Shown: one piece after another, positions 15,989 through 25,022 of the stretch
Layout of the letters: each line of letters begins with the position of its first letter
Position numbering within the stretch: position 1 is the stretch's first letter
NCBI GenBank assembly: GCA_050954885.1
Contig: JBPBPI010000085.1
Coordinates: 1-41,392 of the forward strand
Reading direction: 5' to 3'
Length of the DNA: 41,392 bases
Source: JBPBPI01 sp050954885
GTDB taxonomy: Bacteria; Pseudomonadota; Alphaproteobacteria; Caedimonadales; Caedimonadaceae
Notes under the pieces: generated by a model
Seen by the model: only the letters and a program-made list of their open reading frames with translations
Databases searched by the model: none
Told to the model about the DNA's origin: nothing
Translations under genes and position numbers: made by a program

Positions 15989-17029
15989 ATGAAAACATTT
16001 TTAACTTTTCAAAAGAAATTATTTAATACTTTATTTTTAGTTTTTATTTCTTTTTCTCCCCTAGCTTTAGCCATCTCTTCTTGGACGGAAGATACGCTCT
16101 TTATTATGCCAAAAGACGGCAGGAAACCTTGGCTTGAAGCTATCAATGAAGCAAAGATCAGCATTGATATGTCGGCTTATCGCTTAAGTGACTCAAAAAT
16201 TGTGGCTGCTCTTGAAAGAGCAAGTCAAAGAAACGTAAAAATTAATCTTTTATTGGAACCCGATCCTGCAGGTCATGATAAAACCAACAATGTCAAAACA
16301 CCTGTTGAACGTTTAGAAACGATGAACCAGGTTAAAATATTTCATTTATCAAAAGACTTTAAACAAGCACATTATAAAATGGCTGTAATTGATAAAAGAA
16401 TAGGGCTTATTAGTACAGGTAATTTAGATGAAGAATCTTTTGAAGGCATTCCTGGTAAAGAAGAGGCTTGCCGTGATTTTATCGTGCCTGTTTTTCAATC
16501 AGATACTGTTGCTGAAATGTTGCGTGTGTTTCAAGCAGATTGCAGGCATCAAAAAATTGCGCCAAATAATATTTCTCTTATTTGGGGACCAGATCATCAA
16601 CGATCAGAATATGAAAGATTAATTCAATCTGCCAAGAAAAAAATTCGGATTTATCAACAAGATATTCAAGATGAAAAAATGGCAAATTTGATTGCAAATA
16701 TGGCCAAAGAAGGCAAAGATGTCCAACTTATCATGATGCCTTATCCTTTTGGACATAAGGAAGATAAGAACATTCCCAATCAAAATTTGATTTTTGAAAA
16801 TGGTGGAAAAGTGGGATTATGCAAAGCTCATTATATTCATGCTAAAATTATAATTATTGATGATGAAATGATGTATTTAGGATCATGCAATATGTATCCT
16901 TCTTCTCTAGATAGTGTTCGTGAACTGGGCATTTTGATCGACAATCCCAAAATCATTCAGCAAGTGATAGCGACATTTGATGAAGATTGGAATAGCTCTG
17001 ACCTTATGAAAGAGAAAAGAACAAATTAA
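15989..17029 (+). CDS. exported phospholipase D-like protein (two HKD motifs)
   Basis: A 346-residue protein with a signal peptide (FQKKLFNTLFLVFISF core, LALA cleavage region near residue 28), so it leaves the cytosol. It has two HKD motifs: H-Y-K-MAVID with a downstream STGNLDEESF (near residues 130-155), and IHAKIIIIDD followed by LGSCNM (near residues 285-305). Two HKD motifs in one chain form the active site of PLD-superfamily phosphodiesterases: phospholipases, nucleases and cardiolipin synthases. The absence of membrane helices argues against cardiolipin synthase; a secreted phospholipase or nuclease is more likely. The terminator hairpin of acnA ends four bases before its start. Own terminator 17044-17076. 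Confidence 0.88.
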   Translation: MKTFLTFQKKLFNTLFLVFISFSPLALAISSWTEDTLFIMPKDGRKPWLEAINEAKISIDMSAYRLSDSKIVAALERASQRNVKINLLLEPDPAGHDKTNNVKTPVERLETMNQVKIFHLSKDFKQAHYKMAVIDKRIGLISTGNLDEESFEGIPGKEEACRDFIVPVFQSDTVAEMLRVFQADCRHQKIAPNNISLIWGPDHQRSEYERLIQSAKKKIRIYQQDIQDEKMANLIANMAKEGKDVQLIMMPYPFGHKEDKNIPNQNLIFENGGKVGLCKAHYIHAKIIIIDDEMMYLGSCNMYPSSLDSVRELGILIDNPKIIQQVIATFDEDWNSSDLMKEKRTN

Positions 17030-17043
17030 GGTTTAAAAAAATT

Positions 17044-17076
17044 AAACAGGTCTGAGAAATTTTCAGACCTGTTTTT
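17044..17076. terminator. bidirectional terminator between the PLD gene and rnr
   Basis: 12-bp stem AAACAGGTCTGA (17044-17055)/TCAGACCTGTTT (17063-17074), T run on the plus side and AATTTTTTT on the minus side. It serves both convergent transcripts. Confidence 0.85.
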
Positions 17077-17080
17077 GAAA

Positions 17081-19312
17081 TTAAAGTGTTTTTTTGTTCT
17101 TCCGTCTTTTTTCAATTTTTTTCTTTTTAAATCTTAAATTTTTACTTTTCTTTGCAGCCAAATCATTAGATTTTTCGCCTAAGACAACTTCAAAAATAAG
17201 ACTTCCTTTAAGGGGATCAGCTTTTAATAATTTAACTTGAAGCGTGTCGCCTAGGGTATAAATTTGACGTGTTCGTTGTCCCACCAAGCGATGATGAACA
17301 GTGTCGTGCTTAAAATAGTCATGCCTTAAGAGTCGCATGGGAATCATGCCATCAGCACCACTTTCTGCCAAACGCAAAAACATAGCAAAATCGGTGATAC
17401 CCACGATACGGGCTTGGAAAACTTGACCTTGGTCTTGAGAAAGATAGGCAGACACATAACGGTCAACCGTCTCACGCTCAGCAACGGCGGCGCGTCGCTC
17501 GGTCATGCTAATACGTTCCCCCATTTCTTGAAAATCTTCATAAGCGTAAGAAAATTCTGATCCTTGAGATAACTTTAGGCTTGCCACTAAGGCGCGATGT
17601 ACCAGTAAATCAGCATAACGACGAATGGGTGAGGTGAAGTGAGCATAACGGGCCAAACTCAGGCCAAAATGTCCAATATTATCGGGGCTATAAATCGCTT
17701 GAGCTTGAGTGCGCAATACCAATGTGTTGACCGCATGTATATAGGGTGTGTCCGCTGCCTTTTCAATAATATGATTAAAAAGACTGGGCTTCGGCACTTG
17801 TCCTTTGGGTAGATTGATCTCAACGCCTTTTAAAAATTCTCGTAAAGCTTCTAATTTTTCATATGTCGGTTTGTCATGGACACGGTACATGCATAAAAAG
17901 TTTTTATCACTCAATTGAACGGCTGCGGCCACATTGGCCATAATCATAAATTCTTCAATAAGACGGTGACTATCGAAACGTAGTCGTGGCACAATGCGGG
18001 TGATTTTTCCTTGATCGTCCAAATATATTCGTTGCTCAGGCAGGTCTAGATTTAACGGCTCACGCTTAATTTTACCTGCACAAAGAGATTTGTAGGCTGC
18101 ATAAAGGGGCGAGATGACATCTTGGATAAAAGCAGCTGATAGTCTTGTAGGCTCGCCATCGCGTGCCGCTTGTGTCTCTGAATAGGTCAAACGTTCCGTT
18201 GAGCGCATGAGGGCTCGCGTAAAGCGATGTTTTAACAATTTACCTGTGCGATTGATCCATAAATGTGCGGCAAGACAAGCGCGATCTTCACGTGGTTTAA
18301 GCGAGCATAATTCATTGGATAAGGCTTCGGGCAACATAGGGATGACGTGATCCGGGAAATAAACGGAATTACCGCGTTTGAAGGCTTCTTGATCTAAAGC
18401 ATCTTGCGAACGAACATAATGACTGACATCGGCGATCGCCACAATCAAGTGCCATCCCCCAACATTGTTGGGATCTGAATCAGCTTCTGCCCATATAGCA
18501 TCATCAAAATCACGCGCATCTTCATCATCGATCGTGACCAAGGGAACAGAGCGCAAATCCTCGCGATCTTCTAAAACTGGGCTTTGAGCGTTATGTGCCA
18601 AATCAAGAGCTTCATCTGAAAAAGTGGTCGGTAAGCTATAGCTGTGAATGGCAATAAGGCTCATGGATTTAGGATCCAGAATAGATCCCAAGACACGAAC
18701 AACTTGGGCCCAAGGATGTGTGCTGTGGGATGTCCGGGGAATCGGCTTTACTTCAACCAAATCGCCTTCTTTGGCATCATGTCGGTTTTCATCAGAGACA
18801 TAAAATTCTTCCCGGATTTTACGTGACGTTGGGACAATATAATGGCCTTGTACTGTTGTGTGAAAAACACCCAAGATAAATTCTGGCGTTTCAACCTTGC
18901 GTAAAAACTTTAATTTTTTACCATCGGCTTTTGTGATGATTTGATCGCCAATTTGTAAACGTCGAATATTTTCGTTTTCTTCTGAAAAGCGCAACAAAGA
19001 AGGTTTAGTTGAGTCTTGAGAATCTTTAACAGGAAGACCAAGAATCTCGCCATCACTTGTAATCTCGGTAATTGTAAAGGTGATAAGAGACGAATCTGTT
19101 TTGGATGATGGGCGACTTCGCTTTTCCTTGGGCACATCAGGAATAATTTCTTTTAAAAGCTGGCGTAAATCTTGACGTGCTTGCCCCTTGATTTGATAGG
19201 TACGTGTTAAAATTTTAAGAATATCTTCAGGCTTTAACGTGTCTTTTAATTGACGGATATCGTCTGATATTTCCTGTCGAGAGGGCAATAAAATAAATGT
19301 CTTTTTTTTCAC
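17081..19312 (-). CDS. rnr: ribonuclease R
   Basis: Processive 3'-5' exoribonuclease that degrades structured RNA. The 743 residues comprise an N-terminal winged-helix and cold-shock region, the RNB catalytic domain with the metal-binding series IDDEDARDFDDA (residues 261-272), and an S1 domain (GQVFQARIVGITDFAMFL, near residue 635). A strongly basic tail (Lys/Arg-rich, last 30 residues) probably binds structured RNA. The start is GTG at 19312; AAAGG lies about 11 bases upstream. Last gene of the rlmB-plsY-dprA-topA-rnr run, 66 bases after topA. Confidence 0.96.
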   Translation of the reverse strand: MKKKTFILLPSRQEISDDIRQLKDTLKPEDILKILTRTYQIKGQARQDLRQLLKEIIPDVPKEKRSRPSSKTDSSLITFTITEITSDGEILGLPVKDSQDSTKPSLLRFSEENENIRRLQIGDQIITKADGKKLKFLRKVETPEFILGVFHTTVQGHYIVPTSRKIREEFYVSDENRHDAKEGDLVEVKPIPRTSHSTHPWAQVVRVLGSILDPKSMSLIAIHSYSLPTTFSDEALDLAHNAQSPVLEDREDLRSVPLVTIDDEDARDFDDAIWAEADSDPNNVGGWHLIVAIADVSHYVRSQDALDQEAFKRGNSVYFPDHVIPMLPEALSNELCSLKPREDRACLAAHLWINRTGKLLKHRFTRALMRSTERLTYSETQAARDGEPTRLSAAFIQDVISPLYAAYKSLCAGKIKREPLNLDLPEQRIYLDDQGKITRIVPRLRFDSHRLIEEFMIMANVAAAVQLSDKNFLCMYRVHDKPTYEKLEALREFLKGVEINLPKGQVPKPSLFNHIIEKAADTPYIHAVNTLVLRTQAQAIYSPDNIGHFGLSLARYAHFTSPIRRYADLLVHRALVASLKLSQGSEFSYAYEDFQEMGERISMTERRAAVAERETVDRYVSAYLSQDQGQVFQARIVGITDFAMFLRLAESGADGMIPMRLLRHDYFKHDTVHHRLVGQRTRQIYTLGDTLQVKLLKADPLKGSLIFEVVLGEKSNDLAAKKSKNLRFKKKKIEKRRKNKKTL

Positions 19313-19378
19313 AATAGTGTTGGACCTTTTATAAAAGTTGTGCGGGCAAAAGATACGTTAAAATTTTGCCCAATTTGC

Positions 19379-21898
19379 TTATGTGGGTTTCTTTGACGCT
19401 GTTGATTTTTTAGCCTTTGAAACAACTTTTTTCTTTGAAACAGGTTTTGGTTTTACATCAGTTTTCTCGTCCGATGATTTGGCTTTAAAAAACGTATTTT
19501 TCTTTTCTGACACTTCTGCCAAAATTTCTAAAGCACGTCCTAATTCCACTTCTAAGATATTATCAGTCTTAGGAATTGATTTAAACCGACCTTCGTGTTT
19601 AAGATAAGGGCCAAAACGACCAATAGCAGCGGTGATTTGTTCGCCTGTTTCAGGATGAGTTCCAATGAGACGCGGCAGAGCGCCCAAAGATAAAGCACGT
19701 TCTAAAGTCACATCCTGCCAAGGCAGATCTTTGGGAATAGACACGCGTTTTGGCTTAGGTGCCGCAGTTTTTTTCTTGCCCTTGGCTCCCTTTTTGGTAT
19801 CAGTAGGTGCTTCTTCCACTACAGTTTCATTCGTCCCCGCATCATCCCATTGCAAGTAAAATCCGTAGGGTCCTTTACGAAGGGTAATAGTGGCTGAGGT
19901 TACTGGATCTTGACCCAAGGTTTTGGCCTCAAAGATTTCAACGTGCGCCGCAGGATCTTGTTCTTCTGAAGAGTGGGATAGAACGCGCCGTGTATAAGGA
20001 CAGGTAGGATAATTAGTACAACCGACAAAAGCACCCCATTTACCCAGTTTTAAACTCAGGCGTCCTTCATGACAAGCAGGACAGAGACGCGGATCATGAC
20101 CTGATGCTTTATCTTCTTCAGATTGCGGAAAAATAAATTTTTCCAATTCTTGATCGATATGATCGATGACATCAGCAATTTTTAAATCTTTAGCTTGTCC
20201 AATGGCTAAATCAAAGTCTTGCCAGAAATTGGTCAAAACATTTTTCCAGGCCAGCTTTCCATCAGAAATATCATCAAGTTGTTCTTCAAGATGAGCCGTA
20301 AAATCATACTCAACATATTGTTTAAAAAAACGCGTCAAGAAAGCTGTGACCAAACGCCCCAATGCTTCAGGAATCAAACGTTTTTTCTCAAGAGTAACAT
20401 ATTTTCGCTCGATAAGCGTTGATATGATTGATGCATAAGTTGACGGCCGTCCAATCCCCAATTCTTCTAAATTTTTGACGAGACTCGCTTCAGAATAACG
20501 GGGCGGTGGTTGCGTAAAATGCTGAAAAGGCGTCACTTGATAAAGATCTAGGGACTCACCAACCTCAAGAGGTGGTAAAATACGATTTTCTTCAGACGTC
20601 TCGTCATCTAAACTTTCCTCATAAAGTTTTAAAAAGCCGTCAAACACCAAAGTTGATCCGGTTGACCGTAAAATGACCGTCTCAGCTTTGTTAGCAATGT
20701 CAACAGACACTTGATCCAGAACAGCGCTTTCCATTTGAGAGGCCAACGTGCGCTTCCAAATAAGGTCGTAAAGTTTAAATTGATCGCCATCTAAATATTG
20801 GCGCATACTTTGTGGTGTTCGCTCAATTTCCGTAGGGCGAACGCCTTCATGGGCTTCTTGGGCATTTTTTGCTTTGCTTTTGTAAACCCGAGGTGCGTTG
20901 GGCAGATAAGAACCGCCGTAACTTTTTTTAATATGATCCCGCATATCGGTAATGGCATCGGCAGATAAATTGACGCTGTCGGTACGCATATAGGTAATCA
21001 AACCTACGGTTTCACCATCCAAAGAGATGCCTTCATAAAGCTTTTGAGCAACCTGCATGGTTTTTCGGGCACCATAGCCTAATTTTCGTGATGCTTCTTG
21101 TTGAAGGGTTGATGTCGTAAAAGGGGCTGAAGGATTGCGCTTCACTTGCTTTTTTTCAACATTTAAAACGGTATAGGTATGCTTCTCAATTTCAACTTTG
21201 GCGTCCTCACTTTGTTCTTTATTAACAATTGAAAACTTTTCCAATTTTTTGCGATGCAAATATGTTAATCGACTTGATACAACCTTTTGAGGGCGACCAT
21301 GAAATTCAGCTGAAATTGTCCAATACTCTCGAGACTCGAAAGCTTCAATTTCTGATTCTCTTTCTGCAATAAGCCGTAGGGCCACCGATTGAACGCGACC
21401 GGCTGATTTGCTGCCTGGTAATTTACGCCAAAGTAGGGGCGATAAGGTAAATCCCACCAAATAGTCCAAAGCGCGTCGCGCGAGATAAGCTTCTACCAAT
21501 TCTTGATTTAACTCACGCGGATTGGCCATGGCTTCTAACACAGCACGTTTGGTGATTTCGTAAAACACAACGCGCTTAACATCAATATTTTTTAAAGATT
21601 TATGTTCTTCTAAAACTTCCTTGACGTGCCAAGAGATTGCTTCACCTTCACGATCCGGATCAGTGGCGAGGAAAAGTTGATCAGCGCCTTTTAAGGCTTT
21701 GATAATTTCTCTGATATGTTTGTGACCATCTTCATCAACTTCCCAAATCATTTGGAAGTGTTGGTCAGGATCAACAGAGCCGCTTTTGGACGGAAGATCT
21801 CGCACATGACCATAGCTGGCCAAAACATGATAATCTTTGCCCAAATACTTATTGATGGTTTTCGCCTTCGAGGGCGATTCTACGATAACAACTTTCAT
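19379..21898 (-). CDS. topA: DNA topoisomerase I
   Basis: Relaxes negative supercoils by transient single-strand breakage. The 839 residues comprise the Toprim domain at the N-terminus (VIVESPSKAKTI; DPDREGEAISWH with its acidic metal ligands, residues 80-91) and the active-site tyrosine Y303 in GLITYMRTDS. A C-terminal zinc-ribbon follows (CPAC ... GCTNYPTCPY), then additional topo C-terminal repeats and a Lys-rich tail. Full length. ATG 21898 with AGGT upstream; 33 bases after dprA. Confidence 0.97.
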   Translation of the reverse strand: MKVVIVESPSKAKTINKYLGKDYHVLASYGHVRDLPSKSGSVDPDQHFQMIWEVDEDGHKHIREIIKALKGADQLFLATDPDREGEAISWHVKEVLEEHKSLKNIDVKRVVFYEITKRAVLEAMANPRELNQELVEAYLARRALDYLVGFTLSPLLWRKLPGSKSAGRVQSVALRLIAERESEIEAFESREYWTISAEFHGRPQKVVSSRLTYLHRKKLEKFSIVNKEQSEDAKVEIEKHTYTVLNVEKKQVKRNPSAPFTTSTLQQEASRKLGYGARKTMQVAQKLYEGISLDGETVGLITYMRTDSVNLSADAITDMRDHIKKSYGGSYLPNAPRVYKSKAKNAQEAHEGVRPTEIERTPQSMRQYLDGDQFKLYDLIWKRTLASQMESAVLDQVSVDIANKAETVILRSTGSTLVFDGFLKLYEESLDDETSEENRILPPLEVGESLDLYQVTPFQHFTQPPPRYSEASLVKNLEELGIGRPSTYASIISTLIERKYVTLEKKRLIPEALGRLVTAFLTRFFKQYVEYDFTAHLEEQLDDISDGKLAWKNVLTNFWQDFDLAIGQAKDLKIADVIDHIDQELEKFIFPQSEEDKASGHDPRLCPACHEGRLSLKLGKWGAFVGCTNYPTCPYTRRVLSHSSEEQDPAAHVEIFEAKTLGQDPVTSATITLRKGPYGFYLQWDDAGTNETVVEEAPTDTKKGAKGKKKTAAPKPKRVSIPKDLPWQDVTLERALSLGALPRLIGTHPETGEQITAAIGRFGPYLKHEGRFKSIPKTDNILEVELGRALEILAEVSEKKNTFFKAKSSDEKTDVKPKPVSKKKVVSKAKKSTASKKPT

Positions 21899-21931
21899 TT
21901 ATACCTAAAACTTTTTCATGTATTATAAAGA

Positions 21932-23083
21932 TTAAATGTCGGCGCGCAAGGATACTTGTTGACCTGGATGACGATCTAGGCGTCCTGCAAGCTCTAATTC
22001 TAGCAAAAGAGTCGCAATTGTGGCTGGTGGACAGGCACATTGACGAATTAATTCATTGATTTGAACAGGTGTAAAACTTAAATTCTCAAGAAGAATAGGC
22101 TTTACTTGATGCAATTGGCGTTGAAAGTCTTCGGTTGTTGTCTCAAATAAAGAATCCATTTTAGCGTTATAAAGAGTATCAGATTTTAGGAAAGAGCCTT
22201 CAAATCCTTGTATAATATCTTGTGACTTTTGTATCAATTGTGCGCCTTGTTGAATGAGTTGGTTAGGGCCATGGCACCTTGGATCTAAAGGTGATCCTGG
22301 AACTGCAAAAACCTCACGTCCTTGTTCAAGGGCAAAACGAGCTGTGATAAGCGAGCCAGATTTAAGAGCTGCTTCCACAATCACCACACCAAGGCTGAGG
22401 CCAGAAATTAAACGATTGCGTCTTGGAAAATAGGATGCGTGTGGTGTGGTGCCAAAAGGGGCTTCAGCAACAATAAGACCTTTATCCGCAATATTGTCAT
22501 AAAGATTTTTATTCTCGGGCGGATAGATATGATCAACACCGCCCGCAAGCATAGCAATGGTGCCTGTTTCCAAACTTCCTTCATGTGCCGATGTATCAAT
22601 ACCCCGAGCCAATCCTGATGTTATCGTGAACTGATTTTCTCCCAATTCTCGGGCAAAGGTTTGGGCAATCTTTTTACCATTGAGAGAGGCATTACGCGCA
22701 CCCACAATACCAATACTTTTTTGATTCAATAAATCAATATTACCTTTGACACTTAAAAGAGGCGGTGGATCATGAATTGTTTTTAAAATCTCTGGATAAT
22801 TTGGGTGATTAAAGGCAATAAGTTGAGCACCAATTTTAAGATGTGCCTCGTATTCACGTTCCGCTTCATGTAAAGAGCAAATACGTAAGGTTTGCGATCG
22901 GCCACCGCGTCGTGCCCATTGGGGCAGGGCATCAAGAGCGGCGTCAATGGATTCATATCGTGATAACAATTGGAAAAAACTGATAGGTCCTACATTTTCA
23001 GAACGACTTAGACGTATCCAAGCAAGTAAATCTTGAGTTGATCCTGATTTCTTAAGAAGAAGTTTTTGAAGAGGTAAAATCAA
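21932..23083 (-). CDS. dprA: DNA-processing protein DprA (Smf)
   Basis: Binds incoming single-stranded DNA and loads RecA during natural transformation. The Rossmann-like core shows SIGIVGARNAS, ITSGLARGIDTSAHEGSL, GGVDHIYPPENKNLY and FPRRNRLISGLSLGVVIVEA. An N-terminal helix-hairpin region precedes it, and a C-terminal winged-helix region (QINELIRQCACPPATIATLL, about the last 60 residues) follows. No ATG is available at the N-terminus. I choose TTG 23083, preceded by AAGGAAAGG, giving 384 residues and a 32-bp overlap with plsY. Another in-frame TTG at 23140 would add 19 residues. No other competence gene is visible here. Confidence 0.93.
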   Translation of the reverse strand: MILPLQKLLLKKSGSTQDLLAWIRLSRSENVGPISFFQLLSRYESIDAALDALPQWARRGGRSQTLRICSLHEAEREYEAHLKIGAQLIAFNHPNYPEILKTIHDPPPLLSVKGNIDLLNQKSIGIVGARNASLNGKKIAQTFARELGENQFTITSGLARGIDTSAHEGSLETGTIAMLAGGVDHIYPPENKNLYDNIADKGLIVAEAPFGTTPHASYFPRRNRLISGLSLGVVIVEAALKSGSLITARFALEQGREVFAVPGSPLDPRCHGPNQLIQQGAQLIQKSQDIIQGFEGSFLKSDTLYNAKMDSLFETTTEDFQRQLHQVKPILLENLSFTPVQINELIRQCACPPATIATLLLELELAGRLDRHPGQQVSLRADI

Positions 23084-23702
23084 TTGTTGATTCCTTTCCT
23101 TGCCAAAGACGCATGATGTTTGCTCTATGTGTGTAAGCAATGAGTAAAGCTATGCCTAAAGACCAAAACATAAAATGTAGTCCTGAAAAATGATAAGTAG
23201 ATAAGGGAAGGCTAAAGGTTGCAATCAATCCTGCCAAAGCTGATTTTCGACTCATGAGAAAAGTACCAAGCCAAAGTAACATTGCGCAAACCCCCACAGG
23301 CCATGACAGCGCAAACAAGCATCCCCCTAGTGTTGCAATACCTTTGCCACCTTTAAATTTTAAAAATACAGGAAAAATATGTCCCAAAATGACAGCCGTT
23401 GCAATTGTTAAAACAGCTGTTAATGATTCTAATTGAAAAGAATTAAGGAGGTGATCAAACAAAACAGAATGGTGATTTGCAAGATAGCGATACGTTAAAA
23501 TAGCACATGCCCCTTTTGACGCGTCTAAAATCAACGTCAGTAAAGCCAGAATTTTATGGCCTGACCTTAAAACATTAGTGGCACCGATGTTACCTGAGCC
23601 TGTTGATCGGATGTCAAAACCTGAGGTAAATTGAGTCAGGACAAGACCAAAAGGAATTGATCCCAAAAAATAAGCTATTAGAACAAAAGTACAAAAAATC
23701 AT
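23052..23702 (-). CDS. plsY: glycerol-3-phosphate acyltransferase PlsY
   Basis: Inner-membrane enzyme that transfers an acyl group from acyl-phosphate to glycerol-3-phosphate, the first step of phospholipid synthesis. The 216 residues contain about five membrane helices and the three PlsY motifs: GSIPFGL, GSGNIGATNVLRSG and KFKGGKGIAT. Start ATG 23702 overlaps the rlmB stop (TAATG), and its 3' end overlaps dprA, so the three genes are translationally linked. Confidence 0.96.
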   Translation of the reverse strand: MIFCTFVLIAYFLGSIPFGLVLTQFTSGFDIRSTGSGNIGATNVLRSGHKILALLTLILDASKGACAILTYRYLANHHSVLFDHLLNSFQLESLTAVLTIATAVILGHIFPVFLKFKGGKGIATLGGCLFALSWPVGVCAMLLWLGTFLMSRKSALAGLIATFSLPLSTYHFSGLHFMFWSLGIALLIAYTHRANIMRLWQGKESTIDFTSSKTSS

Positions 23703-24487
23703 TATGAGCTTTTCCTCTGTTGGCGATAAGCCTCATAAAAAGCAATGGCTGCAGCATTTGAGACATTCAAGGTGCTAAAAATAGAATGGGTGGGAAGCCG
23801 TATTAAATGATCACAATGTTCGCGTGTCAATCGGCGCATTCCTTCGCCTTCGGCACCTAAAATCAAATTTACACGTCCTTTAAAATCGCTTTGATTCAAA
23901 TCTTGCGTGCCTTCTTCCGCAAAACCCATATTCCAAAATTGTGCTTGTTGAAGCTGTTGCAAAGCACGGGCCAAATTTGTTACCTGAACGAGAGAAACGT
24001 GTTCCATAGCACCAGATGCGGCTTTATAAAGAACGGGGCTGGTCAAAAGAGGCGTATGGCGTTCAGGTGTTAATAAAGCTTGAATACCAAAAGCAGCGGC
24101 TGATCTGGCAATCGCACCTAAATTATGTGGATCTGTTATCTGATCAAGGGTTGCTATAATAAATTGAGAATCTGTATTTTCAAGAATATCTTCCAAACTT
24201 TTTTCAGGCAAAGAACTAATTTGTAAAGCGAGTCCTTGGTGTACTGCCTCAGGCGAAAACAGTTGTTGAAATCGCTCGCGATCAACTTTTGTGATTTCAA
24301 TTGAACCTTTTGAAGAATCAATTTTTAAATTTTTAAAACCATCGTCAGACAGATAAAGTAAGCAATGACACTGACGCCGAGGATTTTGAAGAGCAGCTTG
24401 TACTGCATGAAAGCCATAAATCCAAAAACGTCCCTCTTTTTGAATAGGAGAAGATGAATGTTTAAAAGATTTTATAAATTTTTTCAT
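23702..24487 (-). CDS. rlmB: SpoU/TrmH-family 23S rRNA 2'-O-methyltransferase (RlmB-like)
   Basis: A 261-residue SPOUT-class methyltransferase. An N-terminal substrate-binding domain (YGFHAVQAAL near residue 25) precedes the knotted catalytic domain with DQITDPHNLGAIARSA (motif 1), ILGAEGEGMRRL (motif 2) and LNVSNAAAIAFYEA (motif 3). The best-known close relative methylates G2251 of 23S rRNA. The exact target is inferred; TrmH-type tRNA methylation is the alternative. ATG 24487. First gene of the minus-strand operon. Confidence 0.9.
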   Translation of the reverse strand: MKKFIKSFKHSSSPIQKEGRFWIYGFHAVQAALQNPRRQCHCLLYLSDDGFKNLKIDSSKGSIEITKVDRERFQQLFSPEAVHQGLALQISSLPEKSLEDILENTDSQFIIATLDQITDPHNLGAIARSAAAFGIQALLTPERHTPLLTSPVLYKAASGAMEHVSLVQVTNLARALQQLQQAQFWNMGFAEEGTQDLNQSDFKGRVNLILGAEGEGMRRLTREHCDHLIRLPTHSIFSTLNVSNAAAIAFYEAYRQQRKSS

Positions 24488-24696
24488 GTCATCATTGGTT
24501 AAGCAAAAATTAGATAATTTGCAAGACTTGATTTATTTTTTTATAAAAGATCGTTTTTTTGTTTCTTAGAAATCACCATATTAATATCGAAATTATAAAA
24601 ATTTTGGAAGATTAAAAAATATTGCTAATTTTTAAAACAATAAAAGTTAAACTTGCTCATCGTTGCAATTCTTGCCATAAATAAGATCAATTCGGG

Positions 24697-24726
24697 TTGA
24701 CAAAAAGCTCAAAATGCTGATAGATG
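24697..24726 (+). promoter_or_regulatory. putative promoter for tRNA-Tyr / tRNA-Gly / tuf
   Basis: Perfect -35 TTGACA (24697-24702), 18-bp spacer, TAGATG (24721-24726), 30 bases before tRNA-Tyr. The 270-bp gap 24488-24756 shows no gene, only AT-rich sequence and this site. Confidence 0.55.
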
Positions 24727-24756
24727 CCCCTTAGTTGGTGACAACATAGCTCCTGG

Positions 24757-24842
24757 GGAGGGATGGCCGAGTGGTTAAAGGCAGCAGACTGTAAATCTGC
24801 CGATGTATGTCTACGTAGGTTCGAATCCTACTCCCTCCACCA
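24757..24842 (+). tRNA. tRNA-Tyr (GTA)
   Basis: Class II tRNA of 86 nt. Acceptor GGAGGGA/TCCCTCC, anticodon loop CTGTAAA on GCAGA/TCTGC, long variable arm, T-arm with GGTTCGAATCC, discriminator A, CCA encoded. Confidence 0.97.
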
Positions 24843-24887
24843 CTTCATAAATAGGAAGTGAAAAGAGCAAATTATATTTTAGATCGG

Positions 24888-24961
24888 GCGGGTGTAGCTT
24901 AATGGTAAAGCTCCAGCCTTCCAAGCTGATCACGAGGGTTCGATTCCCTTCACCCGCTCCA
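24888..24961 (+). tRNA. tRNA-Gly (TCC)
   Basis: 74 nt. Acceptor GCGGGTG/CACCCGC, anticodon loop CTTCCAA, T-arm AGGGTTCGATTCCCT, discriminator T, CCA encoded. Located 45 bases after tRNA-Tyr and 61 before tuf; the tRNA-Tyr/tRNA-Gly/tuf order is widespread in bacteria. Confidence 0.97.
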
Positions 24962-25022
24962 AAATATAGTTAAAAATATAGATCAAAAAGAATTTCTTAA
25001 AGTTAAGGTTATGAGGTAGGGA

